Shown piece by piece: positions 16,714 to 25,060 of a stretch of DNA of 64,000 bases (its first letter is position 1; the number at the start of each line of letters is the position of its first letter). The stretch spans positions 1 to 64,000 of the forward strand of contig JAFTXJ010000014.1 in assembly GCA_017461625.1 (NCBI GenBank), written 5' to 3'. Both the position numbers and the translations under genes were made by a program. The stretch is from Clostridia bacterium (GTDB taxonomy: Bacteria; Bacillota; Clostridia; Oscillospirales; Acutalibacteraceae). Below the pieces are notes generated by a model. That model worked only from the letters and a program-made list of their open reading frames with translations, was not told the origin of the DNA and made no database searches.

Positions 16714-18267
16714 ATGAAGCAATATGATGTAATTGTTATCGGTGCCGGTAACGGTGGTCTTGCTGCCGCTGCAACCTGTGCAAAAGCCGGTCTTTCAACT
16801 CTTTTGCTTGAAAGACACAATATTCCCGGTGGTTCAGCTTCTTCTTTTGTAAGAGGCAGATTTGAGTTTGAACCATCTCTTCATGAACTGGCCGGTATCG
16901 GTACAGCCCAGGAACCCGGTGCAATTGAAGATATGTTCAATCGTTTCGGAGGCGATGTTGACTGGTATAAACACGATTCAACATTCCGCCTTGTTGTGCC
17001 TGCAAAAGAGGGCGACAAAGATACATTTATCAATGAAAACGGTGTTGAGGTTACCCTTGATGCTCGTATGCCGGTCGGATTCCACAATTTTGCCAAAAAG
17101 CTTGAGGAACTCGTTCCCGGCTCATATGAGAGCTGTATGGCAGCTTTTGATTTGTCAGATCGTATGTTTAAGATTTTTGATAATCTTGAAAACCCTCAGA
17201 AGCTAATTGGCAGTCTTAAAGACTTCCCTGATATTTTGAGAATGGTTTCTCACACAATGAACGAAGGTCTTGATGCACTTGGTATGCCCAAAAAGGCTCA
17301 GGATATTTTTAATACATATTGGTGTTATTTGGGTTCACCCGGTTCTCAGCTTGACTTCCTTTATTACCTTGCCATGCTTCACAGCTATATTAAATACGGC
17401 ACAGGTATACCTCACCTCAGAAGCCACGAGATGAGTCTTGCTATTGATGAAGTTATCCGCAAAAACGGTGGTGACATCTGGTACAATTCAGAAGTTACCA
17501 AGGTTATTATGGAAGACGGAAAGCCTGCCGGTGTTGTTATCAACGGTGAAAAAACTGTTTACGGTAAATACTTTATCTGTAACTCTTTCCCCAACACTGT
17601 ATGGGAAAATCTTTTTGATGAAAAAGACATCCCTGCAAAGCAGCTTAAAATGGCCAACGCCAGAAAAATTGCTTGCTCACTCACAACTGTTTATCTCGGT
17701 ATGAACAAGACAAAAGAAGAGCTTGGTATTAAGGACTACTCTGTTTTCATTGCTCCTGATTCAGACTCTGATAAGCAGTATGAAGCAGCACAGGATTTCT
17801 TTAACGGCTTTTGCATCATCAACTGCCTTAATGAAATTATTCCCGACTGTACTCCTGAAGGAACGAGCCAGCTTTTCCTTACAAGTATGACTTTCGGTGA
17901 TGTTATGAAAGATATTAAACCGGAAGATTACAAAAAGTTTAAAACAAAGGTTGCTAAGGATATGATTGAAACCTGTGAAAAAGCTCTCAATATTTCAATC
18001 ACACCTTATATTGAAGAAATTGAAATCGCTCTTCCTCCCACATTTGCCCGTTATCTCAACACACCTTACGGAACACCTTACGGTTTTATGCTTGAAAAGT
18101 GGGACAGTATGATTCCGAGAACTGCTCAGTATATTGCAGACCAACCGTTTGATAATTTCTTCTTCTGCGGTGCTACCCAGGAGCGTGGTGACGGCTACGG
18201 CTGTGCATATTACACCGGTGAAAAAGCAGGCGGAATTGTTGTTAAAAAAGTAAAGGAGGGCAAATAA
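16714..18267 (+). CDS. FAD-dependent oxidoreductase, phytoene desaturase / retinol saturase-like
   Basis: 517 residues. The N-terminal Rossmann motif (VIVIGAGNGGLAAAATCAKAG, then LLLERHNIPGGSASSF) and the C-terminal FAD motif (FFCGATQERGDGYGCAYYTGEKAGG) fit the amine oxidase / phytoene dehydrogenase superfamily. The substrate is unknown; no carotenoid genes are nearby. It is followed after one base by a reductase with flavin and 2Fe-2S domains, so this may be a saturase or desaturase fed electrons by that partner. CGGAGGATAAATA precedes the ATG. It is cytoplasmic, with no export signal. Confidence 0.8.
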   Translation: MKQYDVIVIGAGNGGLAAAATCAKAGLSTLLLERHNIPGGSASSFVRGRFEFEPSLHELAGIGTAQEPGAIEDMFNRFGGDVDWYKHDSTFRLVVPAKEGDKDTFINENGVEVTLDARMPVGFHNFAKKLEELVPGSYESCMAAFDLSDRMFKIFDNLENPQKLIGSLKDFPDILRMVSHTMNEGLDALGMPKKAQDIFNTYWCYLGSPGSQLDFLYYLAMLHSYIKYGTGIPHLRSHEMSLAIDEVIRKNGGDIWYNSEVTKVIMEDGKPAGVVINGEKTVYGKYFICNSFPNTVWENLFDEKDIPAKQLKMANARKIACSLTTVYLGMNKTKEELGIKDYSVFIAPDSDSDKQYEAAQDFFNGFCIINCLNEIIPDCTPEGTSQLFLTSMTFGDVMKDIKPEDYKKFKTKVAKDMIETCEKALNISITPYIEEIEIALPPTFARYLNTPYGTPYGFMLEKWDSMIPRTAQYIADQPFDNFFFCGATQERGDGYGCAYYTGEKAGGIVVKKVKEGK

Positions 18268-18268
18268 T

Positions 18269-19468
18269 ATGGCAGACCTTAAATCATTAAAAGCTAAAAA
18301 GTTTTTTCCGATGCTCCCTGATCGTCAGGCAAAGTTTAATGCCGCAAAAGCAGAGATGCCTGAATACAGTGACAACGCTATGGCTCTTGCCAAAGCCCTT
18401 CATCCGAAACGTCAGTATCTTAAAATAGCTGAAGTTGTTGAACGTTCAGAGGATTGCAAAAGCTATACGCTCGTTCCCGATCCCGACAGAGGTACAACCT
18501 CTCTTGCGTATTTTGGGGCAGGTAAGTATCTTACAGTGTTTGAAACAATAGAAGATATGCCGATTACAAGAGCTTATTCAATTTCATCTTCTCCCAAAGA
18601 TTCACTTGAGGGCAAGTATGTTTTAACAATCAAGCTTGTTGACGGAGGTCTTATGTCAAAATTTATTTTTGACACATGGACTGTGGGTAAAGAAGTTGAA
18701 GTTTCTGCTCCGTCAGGCAACTTTGAGTATCAGCCCCTTCGTGATGCTCAGAAGGTTATCTGTCTGGCCGGCGGCAGTGGTATCACTCCTTTTATTTCAA
18801 TGGCAAATGCTATTGCTGACGGCGATGAAGATTTTGAACTCACTCTGCTTTACGGTAGCCGTGATGTCAAAAATATCATCTTTAAAGATGAACTTGACGA
18901 GCTTTGCAAAAAGTGTGACAAGATTAAGGTTGTTCATGTTCTCAGCGAACAAAAGAGATGCCCAAAAGGTATGGAAAAGGGATTTATTACGGCAGAGCTT
19001 ATCAAAAAATATGCTCCTGCTGACGAAAAGTATTCTGTTTTCCTTTGCGGTCCTCAGCAGATGTATCATTTTGTTGATAAAGAGCTTGAAAAGCTTGAAC
19101 TTGAAAAGAAATATATCCGCCATGAAATGTTTGGTGAATTTCATAACCCTACCACTCAGGAAGATTACCCTGCAGGTGTTCCGGAAAAGGTTAAAATTAC
19201 CGTTACCATTCAGGATAAAACTTATATCGTAAAGGGTAACTCAGCTGATTCTGTTATGCAGACTCTTGAAAAGAACGGCATATCTGTTCCTGCACGTTGT
19301 AGAAGCGGTGAGTGTGGATTCTGCCATTCACATCTTATTTCAGGTAAGGTTTATGTTCCTGCGGCACTTGAATATCGCCGTCTTGCAGACTATAAATTTG
19401 GTTGTATTCATCCTTGCTGTTCATTCCCGTTAACTGATCTTGAAATCAACGTTCCCGTTGCAAAATAA
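18269..19468 (+). CDS. Ferredoxin-NAD(P)H reductase-type flavoprotein with C-terminal 2Fe-2S domain
   Basis: 399 residues. The FAD-binding beta barrel carries TRAYSISSSP at about 92-101; the NAD(P) domain has LAGGSGITPFISM and ends LCGPQQMY. The last 90 residues are a plant-type 2Fe-2S domain with CRSGECGFC and a later Cys (FGCIHPCC). It passes electrons from NAD(P)H through flavin to the iron-sulfur cluster. The start has AAAGGAGGG upstream, overlapping the end of the previous gene, so translation is coupled. The obvious partner is the FAD oxidoreductase encoded one base before it. Confidence 0.85.
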   Translation: MADLKSLKAKKFFPMLPDRQAKFNAAKAEMPEYSDNAMALAKALHPKRQYLKIAEVVERSEDCKSYTLVPDPDRGTTSLAYFGAGKYLTVFETIEDMPITRAYSISSSPKDSLEGKYVLTIKLVDGGLMSKFIFDTWTVGKEVEVSAPSGNFEYQPLRDAQKVICLAGGSGITPFISMANAIADGDEDFELTLLYGSRDVKNIIFKDELDELCKKCDKIKVVHVLSEQKRCPKGMEKGFITAELIKKYAPADEKYSVFLCGPQQMYHFVDKELEKLELEKKYIRHEMFGEFHNPTTQEDYPAGVPEKVKITVTIQDKTYIVKGNSADSVMQTLEKNGISVPARCRSGECGFCHSHLISGKVYVPAALEYRRLADYKFGCIHPCCSFPLTDLEINVPVAK

Positions 19469-19473
19469 ACAAA

Positions 19474-19512
19474 AAAACAGGCTGCTTCACTTTTGTGGAA
19501 CAGCCTGTTACT
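19474..19512. terminator. Bidirectional terminator between redox and nan operons
   Basis: AACAGGCTG pairs with CAGCCTGTT, with T/A-rich flanks on both sides, between convergent genes. Confidence 0.8.
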
Positions 19513-20775
19513 TTATATAAGTTTATCAACGTCTGAAAGTTTAATCCTTTTGGAAACGACATATGTCTGATATTTTCCGTCAGCGGTTTTATTGCCGAAA
19601 CAGCCGTAGGTTGATGTAACAATCATACCGTCATCAAAAACCACATTTCCGCAGTAGCCTGTATCTGCATTCGCTGCAAGAGCAGGCTCTTTTTGATTTT
19701 TAAGGTAAGTGTGAGCAAGCTTAATTCGGTATTGACCCTCTCTGCCGTTTTTGAGGTCGTCATAAGTGCCTACCCAAGCAACCCAGCCCTCACTGAACCA
19801 AGTTTTAATGGTTTCGGGTGAATGTTTAGCTGATTTTACCTTATCCCTTTCAATTGAACGGAATGTAATGAAAAGTCGTCCGTCAGGGGTATAGTCTGCC
19901 TTGTGTCTTTCTCCGTTAAGGGAGGAGGGGACAAACCTCGGTTTTGACCAGGTTTTGCCCTCATCTTTTGAAAAAGAAATAAGAGAGTTGTATTTTTTGT
20001 TATTGCTTCTGGCAATAAGACAAAGCTCGTCGCCTTTTCCGCAATCCGAACGAACAACCTCAACCTCGCACATATGTGCTTTCTTTTCAATGCTTCTGTG
20101 CTGTGAAAAATAAGGTTCAGGAATGCTCCAGACAGGCTTACCGTTTTCAAAAGAAAGGATTGTCTTATAGTTTACAAACTTGCTGTCGTGGAAAAATGCC
20201 ATCCACTTGTCAACAAACTCACCGTTTTCTTTAAGTCGGGTGAGAGATGCCATTGAAACAATGGGGAGCACTGTGAATTCATCTTTTTTAGAAAAGCAGA
20301 GTTCAAATTCACTCCAGTTTTCACCTTCATCATCAGAAAGTGAAAAGTTAAACCCACCGATTGATCCATTTCCGTCGTGCCAGTCGGGATTACCTGAAAC
20401 GAGCAGAATTTTGTCAGGTGTGCCGTCAGAAAATTCAAGCCTGTAAACTGTGGGAGTCTCTCTTGATGTTTCCCATGACTTGGGTTGGTTTTTAATTTCA
20501 CCTGTGTATGTAATACCACCGTCAAAACTTAATCTGCTTCTGATTGCACCTTTACCGTGACCTGACGGATAAACGTCAAGAATACTGCCGTTTTTCAAAA
20601 GAATCGCATCAGGGTGGCCGATGTAATCCAAGCCGTCATCAACAGTTGAGTGTTCATACAGATATTTTAATTCGTCAGGTGTGTCTTTGGGCATAACGTC
20701 AAGTCGCACAAGGGGAATTGAATAATCACCTGCACCGTTGCTGAAATAAATTTTATCAGTAAGTTTTTTTAACAT
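19513..20775 (-). CDS. Sialidase-like (BNR/Asp-box) protein, cytoplasmic
   Basis: 420 residues, last gene of the nan operon. Two Asp-box repeats are visible (SLSDDEGENWSEF and SFSKDEGKTWSKP), with arginines spaced through a likely six-bladed propeller (IRSRLSFDGGITY, RHKADYTPDGRLFITFRS). This fits exo-alpha-sialidases (GH33-like), which release sialic acid from glycans. It has no signal peptide, so it would act on imported sialosides or do a related reaction inside the cell. It begins 17 bases after nanA. It could alternatively be a non-sialidase propeller enzyme of the BNR clan; the operon context favours sialic acid. Confidence 0.7.
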   Translation of the reverse strand: MLKKLTDKIYFSNGAGDYSIPLVRLDVMPKDTPDELKYLYEHSTVDDGLDYIGHPDAILLKNGSILDVYPSGHGKGAIRSRLSFDGGITYTGEIKNQPKSWETSRETPTVYRLEFSDGTPDKILLVSGNPDWHDGNGSIGGFNFSLSDDEGENWSEFELCFSKKDEFTVLPIVSMASLTRLKENGEFVDKWMAFFHDSKFVNYKTILSFENGKPVWSIPEPYFSQHRSIEKKAHMCEVEVVRSDCGKGDELCLIARSNNKKYNSLISFSKDEGKTWSKPRFVPSSLNGERHKADYTPDGRLFITFRSIERDKVKSAKHSPETIKTWFSEGWVAWVGTYDDLKNGREGQYRIKLAHTYLKNQKEPALAANADTGYCGNVVFDDGMIVTSTYGCFGNKTADGKYQTYVVSKRIKLSDVDKLI

Positions 20776-20792
20776 TATGAATCACTCTCATC

Positions 20793-21653
20793 CTATAAAG
20801 ACTCTGCAACCTTTTTCATTGCATCCCATCCCTCTTTGCTCAAGGGGAGGAAAGGCTTGCGGCATGGACCCATATCAATGCCCATATGAGTAAGAACAGC
20901 CTTTTCACATTGGAAAACGCCGTATTTGATCATTTCTGCAATAATAACATTAGCTTCGTTCTGAATTTCCTGAGCCTTTTTGATGTTGCCGTTGTGGAAT
21001 TCATCATAAATTTTAAGGAATTTATCGCCCATAAAATTATATGTGCTGCCGATTGCACCGTCTGCACCCATTGAAAGACCGCCAAGGCACATTTCGTCAA
21101 AGCCGTTGAATACAGTTACACCGTCAATTTTTTCTTTAAACTGCTGAAGGGTATAAAGGTCAGCGGATGTATGCTTGATTCCGCAAAAACGCTTATCCTG
21201 GAACATTTCAGCTGCGTAGTCTGCTGTGAATGTAAAACCGTTACCGCCGGGGAAGTTATAAACCACCATAGGTATGTTTACGCTGTCAACAATATCAGTA
21301 TAATACTGTTTGATTGCTGCAGCAGGGAATGAATAATAGAATGGGGCAACTGCAGAAACTGCGTTGTAACCAAGGCTTTCTGCAGTTTTTGCCATGTCGA
21401 TTGCTGCATCTGTTGAAATAGCACCGCAGTGTGCAATCATAGGCACTTTGTCGCCTGCAGCCTCTTTAACGATTCTGAAAACTTCTTTTCTCTCTTCGTT
21501 GGTCATAACCATGCTTTCGCCTGTACTGCCGCCAACATAAAAGCCGTTAATGCCTTTTTCAAGGTTGAATTCAACAAGCTTTTTAAGAGCTGATTCGTTA
21601 ATAGTGTAATCCTCTTTAAATGGGGTGAGAAGTGCTGTAAAAATACCTTTCAT
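20793..21653 (-). CDS. nanA: N-acetylneuraminate lyase
   Basis: 286 residues, DHDPS/NAL-family TIM barrel. GGSTGE at 41-46 binds the pyruvate carboxylate. Tyr132 in VVYNFPGGNGF is the catalytic tyrosine, and Lys160 in GIKHTSADLY forms the Schiff base. It cleaves N-acetylneuraminate to ManNAc and pyruvate in the cytoplasm. NAL is favoured over dihydrodipicolinate synthase because of NFPGGNGF, the HTSADLY block, and the position between nanK and a sialidase. It lies 12 bases after nanK, and GGAGAATCAGAA precedes the ATG. Confidence 0.92.
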   Translation of the reverse strand: MKGIFTALLTPFKEDYTINESALKKLVEFNLEKGINGFYVGGSTGESMVMTNEERKEVFRIVKEAAGDKVPMIAHCGAISTDAAIDMAKTAESLGYNAVSAVAPFYYSFPAAAIKQYYTDIVDSVNIPMVVYNFPGGNGFTFTADYAAEMFQDKRFCGIKHTSADLYTLQQFKEKIDGVTVFNGFDEMCLGGLSMGADGAIGSTYNFMGDKFLKIYDEFHNGNIKKAQEIQNEANVIIAEMIKYGVFQCEKAVLTHMGIDMGPCRKPFLPLSKEGWDAMKKVAESL

Positions 21654-21665
21654 TTCTGATTCTCC

Positions 21666-22541
21666 TTATAATTGTGATGCAAGATATGCTGCACCCAGCT
21701 TGTTGGCGTCATTGCCCATCAAAGCCTTGATAACCTTGACTTTGCGGAAACTTGCCATAAGCTCATTTTGCAGACGTTTATTGATTTCTTGCGTAATATA
21801 TTCTTCGTTCATTATTCCGCCGCCTGCAACAATAAGTGCAGGGTTAAAAATATAGGTGAGTCCTTTAAGACCTACAACGATTTCGTCAATCCATTCATTG
21901 ATAGCCAAACGGATATCAGGGTCATCAAAGTGTTCAAAAATCTCACGACCGTCAAGTTCTTTGCCTGAAGCTTCTTTTACTCTGTTCACAAGTGCACTTG
22001 TGGAAGCATAAGCTTCATAACAGCCTTTTCCGCCACAGGTGCAGTCTTTTCCGCCTGAATGGGTCACAATATGACCGAATTCACCGGCAGAAAAAGAGCT
22101 TCCTGTGAATAACTTGCCGTTGAGATAAATCGCACCGCCGATTCCTGTTCCGTAAGTGAGGCAAATAAAGTTATCGTGGCCTTTTGCCACACCGAAAACC
22201 GCTTCACCCACTGCGGCAGAGTTAACATCGTTTTCAACTGCTGTAGGGATACCCGTTTCTCTTTCAACGGTTTCTTTAATCTTAACGCCTGTATAGCCGG
22301 GGATAGTGTCTGTGGCATAAACAATTTCACCTTTAACGCTGTTAACCTGACCTGCTGTAGAAATACCCACACGGTCAATATCGTCAAAGGATTTAATAAT
22401 TTCAATCACACGCTCAATTATTTTAACTCCGCCTTCGTGAGCGTTAGTCGGAATTGAACTTTTTTGTGTCAAATTAAAATTCTCATCGCAGAAAGCATAT
22501 TTTATTTCAGTTCCGCCTATGTCAAAGGTGAGAATTTTCAT
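21666..22541 (-). CDS. nanK: ROK family kinase, N-acetylmannosamine kinase
   Basis: 291 residues. The N-terminal phosphate motif is FDIGGTEIKYAF; the ROK signature and zinc site are GEFGHIVTHSGGKDCTCGGKGCYEAYAS; the adenosine region is PALIVAGGGIMNEEY. It phosphorylates a hexose with ATP in the cytoplasm. ManNAc is the expected substrate because it sits between nanE and nanA; ROK glucokinases look similar. Its ATG overlaps the nanE stop by four bases, which indicates coupled translation. Confidence 0.85.
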   Translation of the reverse strand: MKILTFDIGGTEIKYAFCDENFNLTQKSSIPTNAHEGGVKIIERVIEIIKSFDDIDRVGISTAGQVNSVKGEIVYATDTIPGYTGVKIKETVERETGIPTAVENDVNSAAVGEAVFGVAKGHDNFICLTYGTGIGGAIYLNGKLFTGSSFSAGEFGHIVTHSGGKDCTCGGKGCYEAYASTSALVNRVKEASGKELDGREIFEHFDDPDIRLAINEWIDEIVVGLKGLTYIFNPALIVAGGGIMNEEYITQEINKRLQNELMASFRKVKVIKALMGNDANKLGAAYLASQL

Positions 22542-23242
22542 CTGCTTTCCTCCAACGCTTTAACAAAACGCTTTGTAATGTCCATAGGTCTTGTAATGGC
22601 GGTGCCAACAACAGCAGCGTGTGCTCCGCTTTCAAAAGCCTTTACCAGTTCATCGGGAGCCCAGATACCACCTTCGGCAATTACCGTTGCACCAAGCTCT
22701 TCTTTATAACGCTTCATAAGTGTGAAATCGGGCAGAGGAGTACCTTTGGTATAAGGAGTGTAACCGCTCATGGTTGTGCCCAGCAAATCAAAGCCTAATT
22801 CAAGGGCAAGCTTGCCTTCTTCAAAGCAGGAAGTGTCTGCCATGAAGAGCTGTTCGGGGTACTTGCGGCGAACTTCTTTAAAGAAGTCACTGAAAGAAAC
22901 TCCGCCGGGTCTTGTTCTGTTGGTTGCATCAAGAGCAATAATTTCACATCCGATTTCAACGAGTGCATCAACCTCTTTCATAGTAGGGGTGATGTAAACA
23001 TCGCTGTCGGGATATTCCTCTTTGATGATTCCGATAATCGGGAGGCTGACTCTTTCCCTGATGGCGAGAATGTCAACAACAGTATTTGCTCTTATTCCCA
23101 CGGCACCGCCGAGAGATGCGGCATAAGCCATTTTGCTCATTATGTAGCTGTCATACAATGGCTCTGTTGACAACGCCTGGCAGGAAACAATAAGTCCGTC
23201 CTCGATTTGTTTTAAAATTTCTTTATTTTTAATATTTTCCAT
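22538..23242 (-). CDS. nanE: N-acetylmannosamine-6-phosphate 2-epimerase
   Basis: 234 residues, first gene of the operon. The TIM-barrel NanE pattern is clear: DGLIVSCQALSTEPL, AYAASLGGAVGIRAN, ALDATNRTRPGG, FMADTSCFEEG, VIAEGGIWAPDEL and GAHAAVVGTAITRP. It converts ManNAc-6-phosphate to GlcNAc-6-phosphate, which would enter amino-sugar catabolism; nagA and nagB are not in the window. The ATG is only six bases after a good -10 box and has no ribosome binding site, so the mRNA may be leaderless. Confidence 0.92.
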   Translation of the reverse strand: MENIKNKEILKQIEDGLIVSCQALSTEPLYDSYIMSKMAYAASLGGAVGIRANTVVDILAIRERVSLPIIGIIKEEYPDSDVYITPTMKEVDALVEIGCEIIALDATNRTRPGGVSFSDFFKEVRRKYPEQLFMADTSCFEEGKLALELGFDLLGTTMSGYTPYTKGTPLPDFTLMKRYKEELGATVIAEGGIWAPDELVKAFESGAHAAVVGTAITRPMDITKRFVKALEESR

Positions 23243-23248
23243 AGTAAA

Positions 23249-23277
23249 ATTATATCACAATAAAAATGTTAATTCAA
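23249..23277 (-). promoter_or_regulatory. Promoter of the nan operon
   Basis: Minus-strand TTGAAT (23277-23272), 17-bp spacer, TATAAT (23254-23249). The expected start site coincides with the A of the nanE ATG. Confidence 0.75.
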
Positions 23278-23283
23278 TATTTA

Positions 23284-23312
23284 TTGATATTTTATGTAAA
23301 ATATGTTAGAAT
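23284..23312 (+). promoter_or_regulatory. Divergent promoter of the propeller-like protein gene
   Basis: TTGATA (23284-23289), 17-bp spacer, TAGAAT (23307-23312). The -35 boxes of the two divergent promoters are only 6 bp apart, so a regulator bound here could affect both. Confidence 0.65.
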
Positions 23313-23342
23313 GCAGTAAATCTGAAATAAGGAGAAAAGATT

Positions 23343-24203
23343 ATGTGTATTATAAGAAAGCTTATGTCGATAATCACTTTACCCATTTTACTTATCACTT
23401 TGCTCACAAGCCCTGTTGCTCAGAGTACTGAATCTGCCGAGCTTGTTTCTCAGGATGTTTTGGTTTTTGAAAAAGCACTGCTTTCAGGCCAGGGAATAAC
23501 CACCGACGGTGAGTATTATTACACAAGCGGTTCTCTTGCCGCTATCAATTTTACAATTCTTGGCAAGTTTACTGTTGAAGATATGGAACTTCAGAAAAGC
23601 AGTATCAATCCGTTGCCCGAGCACTGCTCCGACCGTGGTAACAACCATATTGGTGGAATCAGCTATTATAACGGAAAAATTTATGCCCCGGTTGAAGGTG
23701 GCGACGAGGTTTATGCATGCATAGTTGTGTTTGATTGTGAAACCCTCAAGCCCACAGGTGAAGTTTATGACCTGCCGAATGAAATTTACGATGACGGTGT
23801 ACCGTGGTGTGCTGTTGACCCTGAAACAGGCTATCTTTATGCTTCAAAATGGTCACACGCCAAAACGGTTTATGCTTATGATGTTAATAATTCAATGAAG
23901 CTTGTTAAAGAAATTCCCATTAAAGGTCTTGATGAGATCGACCGTATTCAGGGTGGTGAGTTTTATAACGGAACGCTTTATCTTTCTAATGATATTGAAA
24001 ACAACGGTAACTACAAAAATATACTCAGCTTCAATGTTGAAACAGGTGAAACAAAAGTGAAATTCATTCGTGATGTAGGTGGCGACAATGTTGAGGCAGA
24101 GGGTCTGACCTTCTTGCCTACAGAAGACGGTGCCGTTATGCACGTGCTTGATTATAATAAGGTTTTAGGTGTATTCGTTCACCATTATAAAGTTGATTTC
24201 TGA
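23343..24203 (+). CDS. Secreted beta-propeller-like protein of unknown function
   Basis: 286 residues. Residues 1-27 are a signal peptide (MCIIRKLMSIITLPILLITLLT). The rest is rich in short beta-strand and Gly/Asp turns recurring every 40-50 residues (GISYYNGKIYAPVEGG, VDPETGYLYASKW, GGEFYNGTLYLSND, EGLTFLPTEDG), typical of a beta-propeller. I recognise no catalytic signature. AAGGAG sits seven bases before the ATG. It shares a divergent promoter region with the nan operon and is coupled to an acyltransferase gene one base downstream, so an extracellular glycan-related role is possible but unproven. Confidence 0.6.
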   Translation: MCIIRKLMSIITLPILLITLLTSPVAQSTESAELVSQDVLVFEKALLSGQGITTDGEYYYTSGSLAAINFTILGKFTVEDMELQKSSINPLPEHCSDRGNNHIGGISYYNGKIYAPVEGGDEVYACIVVFDCETLKPTGEVYDLPNEIYDDGVPWCAVDPETGYLYASKWSHAKTVYAYDVNNSMKLVKEIPIKGLDEIDRIQGGEFYNGTLYLSNDIENNGNYKNILSFNVETGETKVKFIRDVGGDNVEAEGLTFLPTEDGAVMHVLDYNKVLGVFVHHYKVDF

Positions 24204-24204
24204 T

Positions 24205-24936
24205 ATGAAAAATCGTTACCACACTCTTGATGTTATTCGTGGTTTTGCTCTTGTGAATATGATTTTGTACCACGCATTGTGGGATGTTGTAAATATGTTT
24301 CGTATTGACGTGCCGTGGTTCACTTCTGAGAGTGCCCATATCTGGCAACAGCTTATTTGCCACACATTTATTCTGCTTTCAGGCTTTTGCTGGCACTTTG
24401 GCAAAAAGAAGTTAAAAAATTCACTCATAGTGTTGGGGGCATCTGTTATCATAACGATTGTGACTGCCGTGTTTATGAAAAACAGCATTATCCTTTTCGG
24501 TGTGCTTTGTCTTTTGGGCTCTTCAATGCTTCTGATGATTCCCCTTGATAAGGTCTTTAAAAGAATAAATCCGTTTTTAGGGTTTTCTGTTTTTCTTTTA
24601 ATATTTTTGCTCACCAAAAATATCTCAGACGGTTTTATCAGAATAGGGGATACGGAGCTTTTGAAAGTTCCCGAAACTTTTTATCAGAACTACCTCACAG
24701 CTTATCTCGGTTTTCCTTTCAGGGGATTTTACTCAGCAGATTATTTTCCGCTGATTCCGTGGTTTTTCCTTTTTATCTGCGGATATTTTCTGAATCCAGC
24801 TTTTGATAAGCTGAAATTAATGAAGTATCTGTCATCGCTCAGGTGCAGACCCCTTGAATTTTTAGGTCGTCATTCGCTGATTTTTTATATGATACATCAG
24901 CCTGTTGTGTATGGCATATTGTTTGTACTTTTATAA
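24205..24936 (+). CDS. HGSNAT-like (DUF1624) membrane acyltransferase
   Basis: 243 residues with about seven membrane helices. The start RYHTLDVIRGFALVNMILYHALWD, with conserved Asp and His, and the C-terminal FLGRHSLIFYMIHQPVVYG are the marks of the heparan-alpha-glucosaminide acetyltransferase catalytic family (DUF1624), which moves acetyl groups across the membrane onto glucosamine-like sugars. I take ATG 24205, one base after the previous stop (TGATATG); upstream starts in this frame overlap the preceding gene. Translation is coupled, with no strong ribosome binding site. The acceptor sugar is unknown. Confidence 0.75.
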   Translation: MKNRYHTLDVIRGFALVNMILYHALWDVVNMFRIDVPWFTSESAHIWQQLICHTFILLSGFCWHFGKKKLKNSLIVLGASVIITIVTAVFMKNSIILFGVLCLLGSSMLLMIPLDKVFKRINPFLGFSVFLLIFLLTKNISDGFIRIGDTELLKVPETFYQNYLTAYLGFPFRGFYSADYFPLIPWFFLFICGYFLNPAFDKLKLMKYLSSLRCRPLEFLGRHSLIFYMIHQPVVYGILFVLL

Positions 24937-24992
24937 CTGTTTACAAAAGTACAGCCTTTCATTTGTTTAAAACATAGAAAATAAAAAACTGA

Positions 24993-25022
24993 TTTACATT
25001 CATTTTTTAGGTGTGTTATAAT
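24993..25022 (+). promoter_or_regulatory. Promoter of the GH4 gene
   Basis: TTTACA (24993-24998), 18-bp spacer, TATAAT (25017-25022), then GGCAGGAGG before the ATG at 25061. Confidence 0.65.
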
Positions 25023-25060
25023 CCTCTTGTCTTAGTTTATAAGGCAGGAGGTTTTATTTT

